Below are positions 1 through 8,009 of a stretch of DNA of 37,000 bases, piece by piece (the first letter of the stretch is position 1; every line of letters begins with the position of its first letter). Position numbers and translations under genes: made by a program. Under the pieces are notes generated by a model. That model did not search any database. It was not told where the DNA came from and saw nothing but the letters and a program-made list of their open reading frames with translations. The stretch covers positions 1 to 37,000 of the forward strand of contig CANSUS010000035.1 of assembly GCA_947650155.1 (NCBI GenBank). Direction: 5' to 3'. The stretch comes from an uncultured Lachnospiraceae bacterium (GTDB lineage Bacteria > Bacillota > Clostridia > Lachnospirales > Lachnospiraceae).

Positions 1-172
1 AGTGACTTGTCGTCAGTTTCCTAACTTGACATTCGCTCCACGGAAAACCTGCCATTTATCAGGCAGCAACCTCACGCTTCATCGCTATCATGTCACAGCA
101 ATAATTAATATACAGGAGATTTTCCCATATTTCAAGTACTTTTTTCAAAATATTGTATTTTTTTATGTACAA

Positions 173-201
173 TTTCTCCTGTCCTGACCGGACAGGAGAA
201 A
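173..201. other. 12-bp stem-loop downstream of the lipoprotein gene
   Basis: A perfect inverted repeat (arms 173-184 and 190-201, loop TGACC) lies about 25 bases past the stop of the leftward lipoprotein gene. It could end or stabilise that transcript, but neither strand has a proper U-tract after the stem, so a terminator role is uncertain. I recognise nothing else in positions 1-172: no convincing gene, tRNA or IS end. Confidence 0.4.
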
Positions 202-225
202 ACGCTGCTGTTTAGGTAAAATGAT

Positions 226-855
226 TTAATAGAATTTCAGTTCAGATAATTCACGGGTCTGCGTATCAAACCACATTACAAGATGGCCGTCATAGGATGA
301 GTTTGTAAAAGTTATCGTCAACACACCGTCCTGATCTATTATGTAATCCGCACTGGGTTTATAGGCTTCACACACTTCTTCAAAAGTGCTGTCCCATTTC
401 AGTCCCTGTGGAAGAACCAAAACAGCTCCCTTTTCACGTCTGAAATTCAAATTGTACAAATTCGTCTCCCCGATCTCTTTTTCATAAGAACTGTCATTGC
501 TTGCGACAACAGAGCATTCTGTAATTCCATATTCGCCGCTTCTGTCTTTGCGAAGCACAAAACCGGTGGTCCGTGTATTTCCTTCTAATGTTTGCAATTC
601 TTTTTTGACAGAACTGTCCAGATACCAGTCCGCGTCCAACATTGTCTGCATTGTCATTGGATACTGGTAAACTACGCCGTCGATGGAAAATTTCAATTCA
701 TTCATATCATCGCCCAGCTCCCCTTTCACTGCTGCAATCTGTTCGTCTGTCGCCAGCCCGTCGCTTTCATTTGCCATGCCTGTCATATTCCTGCCACAGC
801 CCGTAACTAAAAACACTGCCATAAATACTACTGCTGATAAAATCTTTTGTTTCAT
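226..855 (-). CDS. Small secreted lipoprotein of unknown function
   Basis: Predicted 209-residue lipoprotein. The N-terminus is a lipoprotein signal peptide: MKQK, a hydrophobic stretch, then the lipobox VTGC with the lipidated cysteine at about residue 20. The mature protein should be anchored to the outer face of the membrane. The rest is a soluble, acidic, mostly beta-looking domain with no catalytic motif I recognise; similar short lipoproteins of unknown role are common in Lachnospiraceae. The reading frame is open for 25 more codons upstream, but I chose the ATG at 855 because GGAGT lies 8 bases before it and the signal peptide begins there. The gene stands alone on the minus strand, divergent from the methyltransferase gene. 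Lipoprotein nature is well supported; function is unknown. Confidence 0.8.
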   Translation of the reverse strand: MKQKILSAVVFMAVFLVTGCGRNMTGMANESDGLATDEQIAAVKGELGDDMNELKFSIDGVVYQYPMTMQTMLDADWYLDSSVKKELQTLEGNTRTTGFVLRKDRSGEYGITECSVVASNDSSYEKEIGETNLYNLNFRREKGAVLVLPQGLKWDSTFEEVCEAYKPSADYIIDQDGVLTITFTNSSYDGHLVMWFDTQTRELSELKFY

Positions 856-933
856 AATTAACTCCTCTCTGTATGTTTCGTCTGCACAAATATATTGATT
901 AAAAAATCTTTGTTTTTCATCTATACCCACAGT

Positions 934-962
934 AGAGTACAGTATCCACTTTTAAATGTCAA
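934..962 (-). promoter_or_regulatory. Putative sigma-A promoter for the lipoprotein gene
   Basis: A perfect -35 box TTGACA (minus strand, 962-957) is followed after 17 bases by TACTCT (939-934), a poor -10. It sits about 80 bases upstream of the lipoprotein start, in the divergent intergenic region. The -35 and spacing are good; the -10 match is weak. Confidence 0.4.
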
Positions 963-1015
963 CAAAAAGGAAATATAAAATTACTTTTCTTTTACTCTTG
1001 TGTTCTCCTGTTTTA

Positions 1016-1024
1016 TGATATAAT
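1016..1024 (+). promoter_or_regulatory. Extended -10 promoter for the methyltransferase gene
   Basis: TGA followed by a perfect TATAAT (1019-1024) forms an extended -10 element about 60 bases upstream of the chosen methyltransferase start. The -35 region is poor, as is usual for extended -10 promoters. The transcript leader would include a small inverted repeat, TTCAAA-N6-TTTGAA, at 1036-1053. Confidence 0.55.
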
Positions 1025-1084
1025 GATCTATATTGTTCAAAAAATAATTTGAAAGGCGTAAAAGCAGCGCAGATTGGAGCAAAT

Positions 1085-1948
1085 ATGTGGATTGCCGACG
1101 GATGGAAAGAATATGAAGTCCTGGATACTTCTTCAGGAGAAAAACTGGAACGATGGGGAGATTATATACTGGTTAGGCCTGATCCTCAGGTTATTTGGAA
1201 AACAGAAAGGAAAAATGCCGGCTGGAAAAAGAAAAACGGGCATTATCACCGCAGTTCCAAGGGCGGCGGCGAATGGGAATTTTTTAATCTTCCAAAGGAA
1301 TGGTCCATTCATTACAAAGATCTTACTTTTAATCTGAAACCCTTCAGCTTTAAGCATACCGGATTATTTCCCGAGCAGGCGGCAAACTGGGAATGGTCCC
1401 GGAAATTGATAGAAAATGCCGGCAGACCAATTAAAGTACTGAATTTGTTTGCCTATACAGGCGGCGCCACTGTAGCAGCGGCAAAGGCCGGAGCCTCTCT
1501 CACCCATGTAGACGCTTCCAAAGGTATGGTTACATGGGCAAAAGAAAACGCCGTTTCTTCCGGGCTTGCAGACGCCCCTGTCCGTTATCTCGTAGATGAC
1601 TGTGTCAAATTTGTGGAACGGGAGATCAGACGCGGCAATAAATATGACGCTATTATAATGGACCCTCCGTCTTACGGAAGAGGGCCCAAAGGGGAAATCT
1701 GGAAAATAGAAGAGCATATTTTTCCTTTTATCGAGTTAACGGCAAATCTTCTGTCCGACCGGCCTCTGTTTTTCTTGGTGAACTCCTATACTACAGGCTT
1801 ACAGCCTGCTGTTCTTACTTATATGATGAGTGCCATACTGGTAAAAAAATTCGGCGGAAATGTGGAAGCAGATGAAATAGGACTTCCTGTAAAAGACAGC
1901 GGATTGATACTCCCCTGCGGCGCTTCAGGAAGATGGACAAAAAACTGA
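1085..1948 (+). CDS. Class I SAM-dependent methyltransferase, RlmI-like
   Basis: Predicted 287-residue cytoplasmic methyltransferase of the RlmI/RlmK-like group, which methylates 23S rRNA or related RNA. The SAM-binding motif I reads VLNLFAYTGG (about residues 118-127), followed by an acidic strand end (HVDAS, about 141) and the catalytic-site motif DPPSYGRG (193-200). RlmI orthologues usually carry an N-terminal PUA domain; here the N-terminal 100 residues are a shorter domain, so the target may differ. Start: the frame continues to a TTG at 1049, but that codon lacks a Shine-Dalgarno, while the ATG at 1085 has GGAG six bases ahead and gives the MWIADGW start expected for these proteins. The gene is monocistronic with its own promoter and a strong terminator. 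The exact RNA target cannot be told from sequence. Confidence 0.85.
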   Translation: MWIADGWKEYEVLDTSSGEKLERWGDYILVRPDPQVIWKTERKNAGWKKKNGHYHRSSKGGGEWEFFNLPKEWSIHYKDLTFNLKPFSFKHTGLFPEQAANWEWSRKLIENAGRPIKVLNLFAYTGGATVAAAKAGASLTHVDASKGMVTWAKENAVSSGLADAPVRYLVDDCVKFVEREIRRGNKYDAIIMDPPSYGRGPKGEIWKIEEHIFPFIELTANLLSDRPLFFLVNSYTTGLQPAVLTYMMSAILVKKFGGNVEADEIGLPVKDSGLILPCGASGRWTKN

Positions 1949-1971
1949 ATCCTGCGCCGTTTAGTACACTT

Positions 1972-2009
1972 AAAAAGTGCCCCGCATATCATGCGGCGCA
2001 CTTTTTTTT
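1972..2009. terminator. Bidirectional rho-independent terminator
   Basis: A-run, then GTGC-C-CCGCAT, loop ATC, then ATGCGG-C-GCAC and a T-run. The stem has one C/C mismatch and is flanked by A5 and T8, so it works in both directions. It lies between the converging methyltransferase gene and the Asn-rich protein gene. Confidence 0.9.
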
Positions 2010-2034
2010 ATATTTTTACTTTTATCGCTGGCTG

Positions 2035-2901
2035 CTATATTAATCCATCCATAGCCGCCAAAACCAGTCCTCCATATAAGAGAATAAGAACAAAGGTTAT
2101 AGCAAGCTGAATCAAAAACACAATAAGATATGCCTTGCAGAAATTAACTTTACTCTGCTTTTCCGTCTTGCTAAACGCCCAGACAATTGTCAAAATGAGT
2201 CCTACGCAGGGAATAAAAGACAACAGGCACTGCAATAGCAGCCACTCTCCCATTTTAACCGGTTCTTCCATTTCGGGCCGATACCCCTGATATCCATTAT
2301 TATTTTGTCCATAAGAAGCAGTTGTATAAGGATTGCTGTAATTAGCCTGTCCCTGACTGCTCTGGGTTCCGTTTGCGTACACATTCTGGTTATCCTGTGC
2401 GTTCTGACCGTTCTGATATCCATAGGCGTAAGTATTCTGGTTGTTCTGGTTCCCATAATTTCCCTGATTATTATAAGAATAAGCATTTTGGTTAGTCGTA
2501 TTATTATAAGAATAATTGTTCTGATTATCATAGGAAGAAGAATACACATTCTGGCTGCCCTGATTATCATAAGAAGAATAAGCCCCCTGATTATTCTGAT
2601 TCTCCTGACTTCCATAAGAAGAAGTATACGGATTTTGTTGATTCATATTTTCGTAAGAATACGGGTTCTGGCTGCTGATATTTTCATAAGAATAGGGATT
2701 TTGAGAAGTGCCGGTATCTGTAGAATACTGCGGTGTGCTTCCACTGTAATACTGTTCAGTCTGTGCCGTTTCCCCGCCCTGCTGTTGAGCGCTTTCGGTA
2801 TTTGTTTCTGTAGCTGTCTGCTGTTCATTTTGTGTTTCCGCCACAAACACATTGTTTTCATTTCCATTTTCTTCTGTCTTACCCCAATTGTTATTATCCA
2901 T
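2035..2901 (-). CDS. Asn/Gln/Tyr/Ser-rich low-complexity membrane protein
   Basis: Predicted 288 residues. Residues 1 to about 210 are a disordered tract dominated by N, Q, Y, S and G, with degenerate repeats such as QNPYSYEN and QNAYSYNNQ, a composition resembling prion-like sequences. Residues about 217-285 form a compact membrane domain: an amphipathic EWLLLQ entry, a first membrane segment (LLSFIPCVGLILTIVWAF), a short basic loop (KTEKQSK), and a second segment at the C-terminus. The long tail is therefore N-terminal to two membrane helices and probably cytoplasmic. Start ATG has AGAGGG just ahead. It lies 52 bases downstream of the DUF2752 gene, probably in one operon. No enzyme motif is visible. 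Such tails followed by a short two-helix membrane domain occur in clostridial proteins of unknown role. Confidence 0.8.
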   Translation of the reverse strand: MDNNNWGKTEENGNENNVFVAETQNEQQTATETNTESAQQQGGETAQTEQYYSGSTPQYSTDTGTSQNPYSYENISSQNPYSYENMNQQNPYTSSYGSQENQNNQGAYSSYDNQGSQNVYSSSYDNQNNYSYNNTTNQNAYSYNNQGNYGNQNNQNTYAYGYQNGQNAQDNQNVYANGTQSSQGQANYSNPYTTASYGQNNNGYQGYRPEMEEPVKMGEWLLLQCLLSFIPCVGLILTIVWAFSKTEKQSKVNFCKAYLIVFLIQLAITFVLILLYGGLVLAAMDGLI

Positions 2902-2953
2902 TTTTCCCTCTTTTCTGCACGACTCTATTGTACAAATCCATGATAGATCTGTA

Positions 2954-3436
2954 TTATTTTGGTGCGCATCTTCGTTGTATAAAATTTAATATTTCACTGT
3001 ACCCGGGTAAAGTCCTTTCAAACAGGCTTCCTCTCGTAATACTCATTGGCGGTCTGCCCGGAAAATAGCAATACATTCTGTATCCATATACCAGAATCAT
3101 CAGCACCGCCACGATACATATAATCTTTTTTAATCCCCTTACTTTACGTCCGAGAAGATATCTTTGTACGCCCGCATACAACGCAGTCAGAATCACTGCA
3201 TAAATAAGCGGATTAAGACTCCATGCACGTTGAAACTGTCCTGTAAGCACACAGAAAAATGCTCTTGTTATTCCACAGCCGGGACACGGGAAACCCGTTA
3301 TGATCACAAGCGGACAAAACGCCGAAAAAACAAGTTCCATAAGCAGATAGTATGTAACAAGAACAATTCCCAGCCATTTATACTCTTTTACGTCTTTCCA
3401 GACTCTGTCTGCCGCCTGTTTCAAATTGATCTTCAT
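2954..3436 (-). CDS. DUF2752 membrane protein
   Basis: Predicted 160-residue membrane protein with the DUF2752 hallmark: a C-P-x-C-G-x-T-R core (CPGCGITR) after the first membrane segment, then a turn rich in N and P (SLNPLIY). About three membrane helices can be drawn (roughly residues 20-45, 75-100 and 110-130). The family's function is unknown; the paired cysteines may bind metal or be redox-active. The chosen start is the ATG at 3436; an in-frame TTG directly before it is nearer the best GAGG spacing, so the start is uncertain by one codon. Its likely operon partner is the Asn-rich membrane protein, which suggests the two act together at the membrane. Confidence 0.85.
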   Translation of the reverse strand: MKINLKQAADRVWKDVKEYKWLGIVLVTYYLLMELVFSAFCPLVIITGFPCPGCGITRAFFCVLTGQFQRAWSLNPLIYAVILTALYAGVQRYLLGRKVRGLKKIICIVAVLMILVYGYRMYCYFPGRPPMSITRGSLFERTLPGYSEILNFIQRRCAPK

Positions 3437-3518
3437 CAAAACTTTTCCTCAGGAATATGATTAAAATTTTGCTTCTTCATTCAGTATATCCTATTTACTG
3501 CCTTATTGGCAACTAAAA

Positions 3519-4454
3519 TTACTTATCTGTATCAAATTCAGGAAAAGGATTCTCCAATATAAAGTCTTTCCAAATATCAATATATTTAACCTTAAGATGT
3601 ACCCCGTCAAAGGAATATTCTTCCACAAGTTTACCGGTTTCTCCATCATCTGTCACAGTATTTACATCCAGCCAGTACAGCCCCTGCGCTTCTGCAAGTT
3701 CCTTTAATTTTTCATTTCTTGCATCAATTTCTGCATTATTAATATAAGATTCTTCTGCATCTTTGCTTTCCGTTACATGCATAATCGCTTCTATTATAAT
3801 AACCACATTCGGCTGCAGTTCCTGAATTCTTGTGATTACCCTGCCAAATTCCTCTGCAAAAGTTTCTGCTGTTCCCCTGCCCAGTTCATTAATTCCAAGC
3901 ATAATATATATTCTTCCAAATTGTTCTTTTTGCAGCGCTTCTTCTACGGTTACCAGCTCCCCTTCACATTCTGCAATTTTCGCATCCAGCACGTTCCAGA
4001 TTGTCAGTCCGTTTTTAACATAGAAGGAAGCATTGTCCCATCCTGCATACTGCTGTAAAGTACAGGTACGGGAATCCCCTATAAAAAGCACATCATCCAA
4101 ATAAGCTGCCGCCGCCTTTCTCCCATTTTCCTCCCAGGGTATCCCATCTTCCGGTTCTGGTCCGGCAGAACCATTTCCCGAAACGTCCCGGCCTTCTTTG
4201 TATCCGTTCCCTGAAACGTCCTGTTCTTCCCCTGATCCGTCTGCGGGTTCATTTTCAGACACGGAAACGGTCTGATTCCCGCTTATCGTTATTGGCGTAA
4301 TTTCTTCTGATATGCCATGCACCACTTCCATACTCTCCGTGGTATCTGTTTTTGTCATAAGCGCGCTTCCCGCCACTAAATGAACGCACGCAAAAATCAG
4401 GGACGTCTGTACGACCATAACAAAATAGGGACATTCTTTTCTTTTTTTCTTCAT
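3519..4454 (-). CDS. Membrane-anchored SGNH/GDSL hydrolase (partner of MBOAT)
   Basis: Predicted 311 residues: a basic start, one N-terminal membrane segment (about residues 11-33), a Ser/Gly/Glu-rich linker containing two DVSGNG units, then an extracellular SGNH hydrolase domain. The catalytic blocks are visible: GDS (nucleophile S128), GINE (oxyanion Asn, N189) and DGVH near the end (D283, H286). With the adjacent MBOAT gene this is the usual two-protein pair that O-acetylates secreted or cell-wall glycans, as in AlgI/AlgJ- or DltB/DltD-like systems; the SGNH protein would transfer or remove the acyl group outside the cell. Start: the ATG at 4454 has AAGGA five bases ahead; an in-frame TTG at 4481 has none. 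The substrate is unknown. Confidence 0.85.
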   Translation of the reverse strand: MKKKRKECPYFVMVVQTSLIFACVHLVAGSALMTKTDTTESMEVVHGISEEITPITISGNQTVSVSENEPADGSGEEQDVSGNGYKEGRDVSGNGSAGPEPEDGIPWEENGRKAAAAYLDDVLFIGDSRTCTLQQYAGWDNASFYVKNGLTIWNVLDAKIAECEGELVTVEEALQKEQFGRIYIMLGINELGRGTAETFAEEFGRVITRIQELQPNVVIIIEAIMHVTESKDAEESYINNAEIDARNEKLKELAEAQGLYWLDVNTVTDDGETGKLVEEYSFDGVHLKVKYIDIWKDFILENPFPEFDTDK

Positions 4455-4507
4455 ATGGTCCTTCGCCGTCCTTTCTGTCAAAATAATCTGGTTAAAAATT
4501 TAACTTC

Positions 4508-5920
4508 TTAAAATCTAAAATATAAAAACGGATTGGATTTTGTACAAATAATCTGATATACAGAGATCCAAAAAATACCCAGCAGCAATAAAATACACCA
4601 TTTATCCTTTTTATGTTTTTCATACCATTTTGCAGGATACGGAAGGATAAAGAGCAGACACAATATCCACTGTATACCGCAGGATCTGACAGCTGATATC
4701 AACTCTGCCTGCAGTACATTTCCCGCTAGCGGAACTGTCCCTATTCCAAACATTCTGCCCAGATAGATCCCCAGTTCCTTTATATCCGTGACTGCAAAGA
4801 TCATCCAGCTTACAGGTATCAGCACCGCCATATAAATTCTGGAAAAAACTTTGCTTTTTTCTAAGAAAGAAAGCCATAGTGTTTTTTCCAAAACAAGTAC
4901 AAGGAATAAAAAAACTCCCCATAAAAAGAAGTTCCACTCCGCCCCGTGCCATATGCCTGTCAAAAGCCAGACAATAAACATATTCCTGATCCAGACGGCC
5001 TTTCCTTTTCTGTTTCCTCCAAGAGGAATATAAATATATTCCCGAAACCATGTTCCAAGTGATATATGCCATCTCCTCCAAAATTCCGTTAAAGATTTTG
5101 ACAGATATGGCTGCATAAAATTGGGTTTAATAGAAAATCCCAGCATCCGGCAGAGTCCCATTGCCATAAGGGAATAACCGTTAAAGTCAAAATAGATCTG
5201 AAAAGTATAGGAAATTGCGCCAAGCCAAGCGAGTCCCGTAGAAATACTTTCAAATCCTATTACCTGCACATGATTCCAAAAAGCGCCGCAGGGATTCGCC
5301 AAAAGCATCTTGGACGCAAGCCCAAGTGTGAAAACTTTCAATCCCTCTTCCAGATTTTCGGAAATATATTTTCGCTTCTTTATCTGTTTTGCCATATCAG
5401 CATACTTTACAATTGGTCCGGCTATCAGCTGCGGAAACATACACAGATAAGTCCCGAAGTCCAAAAAATTCCGCTCTGCGTGAACCTTTTTCCCATACAC
5501 GTCTATCACATAGGATACAAGCTGAAAAGTATAAAAGCTGATCCCAAGCGGCAGCAGCAGACGCACTGTCGGAAACAGAACATTTCCATCCTTATAATTC
5601 ATCCATAAATAATTCAGGTTTCTGATCGTAAATCCAGAATATTTAAATAAAAACAACACTCCAAAATCCAAAAATAACGTACCAGCCAGCAGCGCCTTTC
5701 TCTTCCTTTTATTTTTTGCCTTTTCTATCGCCAGCGCTGCGAAGAAATTAATGACCACCGATAACAACAGTAAATAGATATACTGCCGTTCCCCATACAG
5801 GTAAAAGAGCAGGCTCGCCAAAAACAAAACCGGATTTCTCACCTTTTCAGGAACAAGATAATACAGCAGCAGCACAATCGGAAGAAAGATAAATATAAAC
5901 TCTATACTGCAAAATAACAT
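4508..5920 (-). CDS. MBOAT-family O-acyltransferase (AlgI/DltB-like)
   Basis: Predicted 470-residue polytopic membrane protein, the usual length for AlgI-like MBOAT enzymes. About ten membrane segments are evident. The family signature is present: FWRRWHISLGTWFREYIYIP with H285, and the catalytic histidine in LLTGIWHGAEWNFFLWG (H325). These proteins pass an acetyl group from the cytoplasmic side across the membrane to an extracellular acceptor, working with an SGNH partner, here the next gene downstream (53-base gap). The frame is open 25 codons further upstream, but the ATG at 5920 starts the canonical MLFxSxEFIFIFLP sequence and has AAGGAAAG upstream. The polymer it modifies cannot be inferred, since no glycan-synthesis cluster is adjacent. 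Confidence 0.9.
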   Translation of the reverse strand: MLFCSIEFIFIFLPIVLLLYYLVPEKVRNPVLFLASLLFYLYGERQYIYLLLLSVVINFFAALAIEKAKNKRKRKALLAGTLFLDFGVLFLFKYSGFTIRNLNYLWMNYKDGNVLFPTVRLLLPLGISFYTFQLVSYVIDVYGKKVHAERNFLDFGTYLCMFPQLIAGPIVKYADMAKQIKKRKYISENLEEGLKVFTLGLASKMLLANPCGAFWNHVQVIGFESISTGLAWLGAISYTFQIYFDFNGYSLMAMGLCRMLGFSIKPNFMQPYLSKSLTEFWRRWHISLGTWFREYIYIPLGGNRKGKAVWIRNMFIVWLLTGIWHGAEWNFFLWGVFLFLVLVLEKTLWLSFLEKSKVFSRIYMAVLIPVSWMIFAVTDIKELGIYLGRMFGIGTVPLAGNVLQAELISAVRSCGIQWILCLLFILPYPAKWYEKHKKDKWCILLLLGIFWISVYQIICTKSNPFLYFRF

Positions 5921-5943
5921 TGATTGTATCACTTTCCTTATAT

Positions 5944-5958
5944 TGACCAAAACGGTCA
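5944..5958. promoter_or_regulatory. Palindrome TGACC-N5-GGTCA upstream of MBOAT gene
   Basis: A perfect 5-bp-arm inverted repeat lies 24 bases before the MBOAT start and just ahead of its Shine-Dalgarno. It could be an operator or a small RNA hairpin. Single copy in the window; role inferred only. Confidence 0.3.
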
Positions 5959-6147
5959 GATTAAAGCAATTGCAAAACTTCCTTTTTTCAGACAAAAGCT
6001 TACAAAATTCGCCTGTATTTTACTGTAACATTGATGTTCCATTACTTCAACTTAATTTTACAATAATTTTTCTTATTTTTTCTTAATAACTTTTCTGTGC
6101 CGCCTTTTTATCATTATGTAAAACCCTGTTATATTGACACAAAATAT

Positions 6148-6189
6148 GCCGCCTCTAAAACTGTCCATACAGACTGTTTTAAAAGCGGC
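6148..6189. terminator. Long stem-loop after chemoreceptor gene, probable terminator
   Basis: Arms 6148-6161 and 6176-6189 pair over 14 bp; on the minus strand two pairs are G-U wobbles. The stem extends inward by three more pairs after one mismatch. On the minus strand it is followed by ATATTTTG, a weak U-tract; on the plus strand by a better one. It lies 36 bases past the chemoreceptor stop. Confidence 0.55.
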
Positions 6190-6224
6190 TTATCTTTTTC
6201 CACGAACTTCCAGCTATATTGTCT

Positions 6225-7964
6225 TTATAATTTTACAAATATTTCCGTTTCCTGTTTCAGTGATGCTGCAATTGACTGATTATCATCCATATGATGAGTA
6301 ATATCCTCCATATCGCCAACCAGCCCCTGCGTGCTGTCTGCTGCACTGCTTACACCATTTACTCCTTCCTCTATGGCATTGGCAATGGTGTTGATAGAAT
6401 CTGCAATATTTTCCATCGTCTGCTTCAGCAGATCTGTTTTTTCCACAAACTCGTTCATAACTTCTTCGATAAATGCAGCTTTTTTCCGGTATTCGCCTCC
6501 TGACCTTACAAATCCTTCAAATTCCGGCAAAATGGCATCATTCATATATTTCACCAATCCGTTTGCATTCTCTGCAAGATTATGTACCGCCGTTGTAACC
6601 ACACTGTTGATCTGTTGAATACGATTCGCCGCTTCCTGGCTTGCAGCTGCAAGATCGCTGATCTCCGTTGCAACTACAGCAAACCCTTTTCCTGCTTCAC
6701 CGGCTCTTGCTGCTTCTATAGAAGCATTCAGGGCAAGCAGATTCGTCTGTCTTGCAATACTGAGAATGTCCTCTGTCAGACTATTGACCTGATTCACACT
6801 GTCGCTGTCCTCAATTGCCTTTCCAAGCACAGTAAGGATCTGGTTTACTTTCACGCTGGTAGATTCCATATTTGCACGTGCGGCATTTTCCATTTCATCC
6901 GCATGTTCTTTCATTTCTCTCGTATATTCATTGATTTCTGTTGTCCTGTCGGCTATTTGATTTACTTCATCGCGAACCGCATCCGTATTGCTGTTGATAA
7001 GAGACGCATTTGCTGACATTTCCTGCATAGTAGCAGCCAATTCTTCTGTTAAAGCAGACAGATCGGAAACACTGTTATTAGAGGTCTGAATGCTGTTCAT
7101 TACCTCGTTTACAACCACTTCCATCTTTTGGGAATTGTTTATGATCATTTTAAAGATATCCTGTAATTTGCCCATAAACACATTAATTCCGTTTCCGACT
7201 GCTGCTATTTCCATATTGGATGGAATCGTTACGCGCTTGGTCAGATCTCCTTCCCGTCTGTCAATGTCTCCGATAATGCCCGTAATCTCTTTCTGCGTCC
7301 TGCTAAGCGGTCTTATCACAAGCATAAATACACTGCCGAGCGCTGCCAAAAGCGCAATAACACTTATGATGATTGTAACCGTACTTGTAACTACAGCCTG
7401 ATTATAAACAGCTGCCAGCTGATTCTTTGCCGCATCTGCGCTTTCATTTACCTTTGCAGTCATATCTGCAATACTCGTCTGCATCGCATTCGCATAGTCT
7501 TCTATGGCGCCGTTTGCCAATGCATAAGCAGTCTCATTCTGGCTGTTGGCGCTATACGCCAGCAAATTGGCAATCTCATACTTCATGCCCTCATAATTTT
7601 CCAGAAGAATGCGGTAGCTTTCCTGTGTACTCCCTGCTGCCATTGTGAATCTTTCAAACGCTTTTAAATACTGATCCAGTACTTCCTCCTCTTCTCTTAT
7701 CTGAGCAACCAATTCAATCATACTGTCCAGGTCCGTCACCACAATGTGAGAAAGTCCAAGTTTATGAATCAACTGTGTTTCTCTTTCTATATTACTGAGC
7801 TCAGAAATACAGGTCATATAGCCATTTGCGATCTGTGTCGCATTTTTATTCACGCTCCGAATGTTGGTAATTGCTCCGATATTAGAAATAATCGACACAA
7901 TGCCTAAAATAAATACTGGAACAAGAATAAGTATTTTGGTACTGATTCCTTTCTTTTTTTTCAT
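6225..7964 (-). CDS. Methyl-accepting chemotaxis protein
   Basis: Predicted 579-residue transmembrane chemoreceptor. Order: basic start, TM1 (about 10-31), an extracellular four-helix-type sensor of about 160 residues, TM2 (about 192-216), HAMP domain (about 217-270), and a cytoplasmic signalling coiled coil with the highly conserved hairpin tip ([20 protein letters not shown] and following, about 407-435) that contacts CheA and CheW. No CheR-tethering pentapeptide is seen at the C-terminus. Start: the ATG at 7964 has AAGGAG 11 bases ahead; the frame continues to a TTG at 7997 without a Shine-Dalgarno. It lies 45 bases after the solute-binding lipoprotein gene and is probably in the same operon, which suggests that the receptor senses the ligand-loaded binding protein. 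No other chemotaxis gene is in the window. Confidence 0.93.
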   Translation of the reverse strand: MKKKKGISTKILILVPVFILGIVSIISNIGAITNIRSVNKNATQIANGYMTCISELSNIERETQLIHKLGLSHIVVTDLDSMIELVAQIREEEEVLDQYLKAFERFTMAAGSTQESYRILLENYEGMKYEIANLLAYSANSQNETAYALANGAIEDYANAMQTSIADMTAKVNESADAAKNQLAAVYNQAVVTSTVTIIISVIALLAALGSVFMLVIRPLSRTQKEITGIIGDIDRREGDLTKRVTIPSNMEIAAVGNGINVFMGKLQDIFKMIINNSQKMEVVVNEVMNSIQTSNNSVSDLSALTEELAATMQEMSANASLINSNTDAVRDEVNQIADRTTEINEYTREMKEHADEMENAARANMESTSVKVNQILTVLGKAIEDSDSVNQVNSLTEDILSIARQTNLLALNASIEAARAGEAGKGFAVVATEISDLAAASQEAANRIQQINSVVTTAVHNLAENANGLVKYMNDAILPEFEGFVRSGGEYRKKAAFIEEVMNEFVEKTDLLKQTMENIADSINTIANAIEEGVNGVSSAADSTQGLVGDMEDITHHMDDNQSIAASLKQETEIFVKL

Positions 7965-8009
7965 GTCTCTGACTATGCTCCTTCCCAGATTTTTCAAGCA
8001 AAAATACTA

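Larger units (their letters stand above)
5921..6224. other. Intergenic region, MBOAT gene to chemoreceptor gene (304 bases)
   Basis: AT-rich, no supported gene. It holds the leader of the MBOAT gene with a perfect palindrome (5944-5958) and the long stem-loop following the chemoreceptor gene (6148-6189), each listed separately. No clear -35/-10 pair for the MBOAT gene stood out. Confidence 0.7.

Noticed and set aside
2-187. 61-codon ORF at the left edge
   Set aside because: Composition is not protein-like and there is no Shine-Dalgarno; no edge gene could be supported.
2305-2943. 212-codon ORF antisense to the Asn-rich protein
   Set aside because: It is an Ile/Arg-rich mirror of low-complexity codons, has no Shine-Dalgarno and lies wholly over a well-supported gene.
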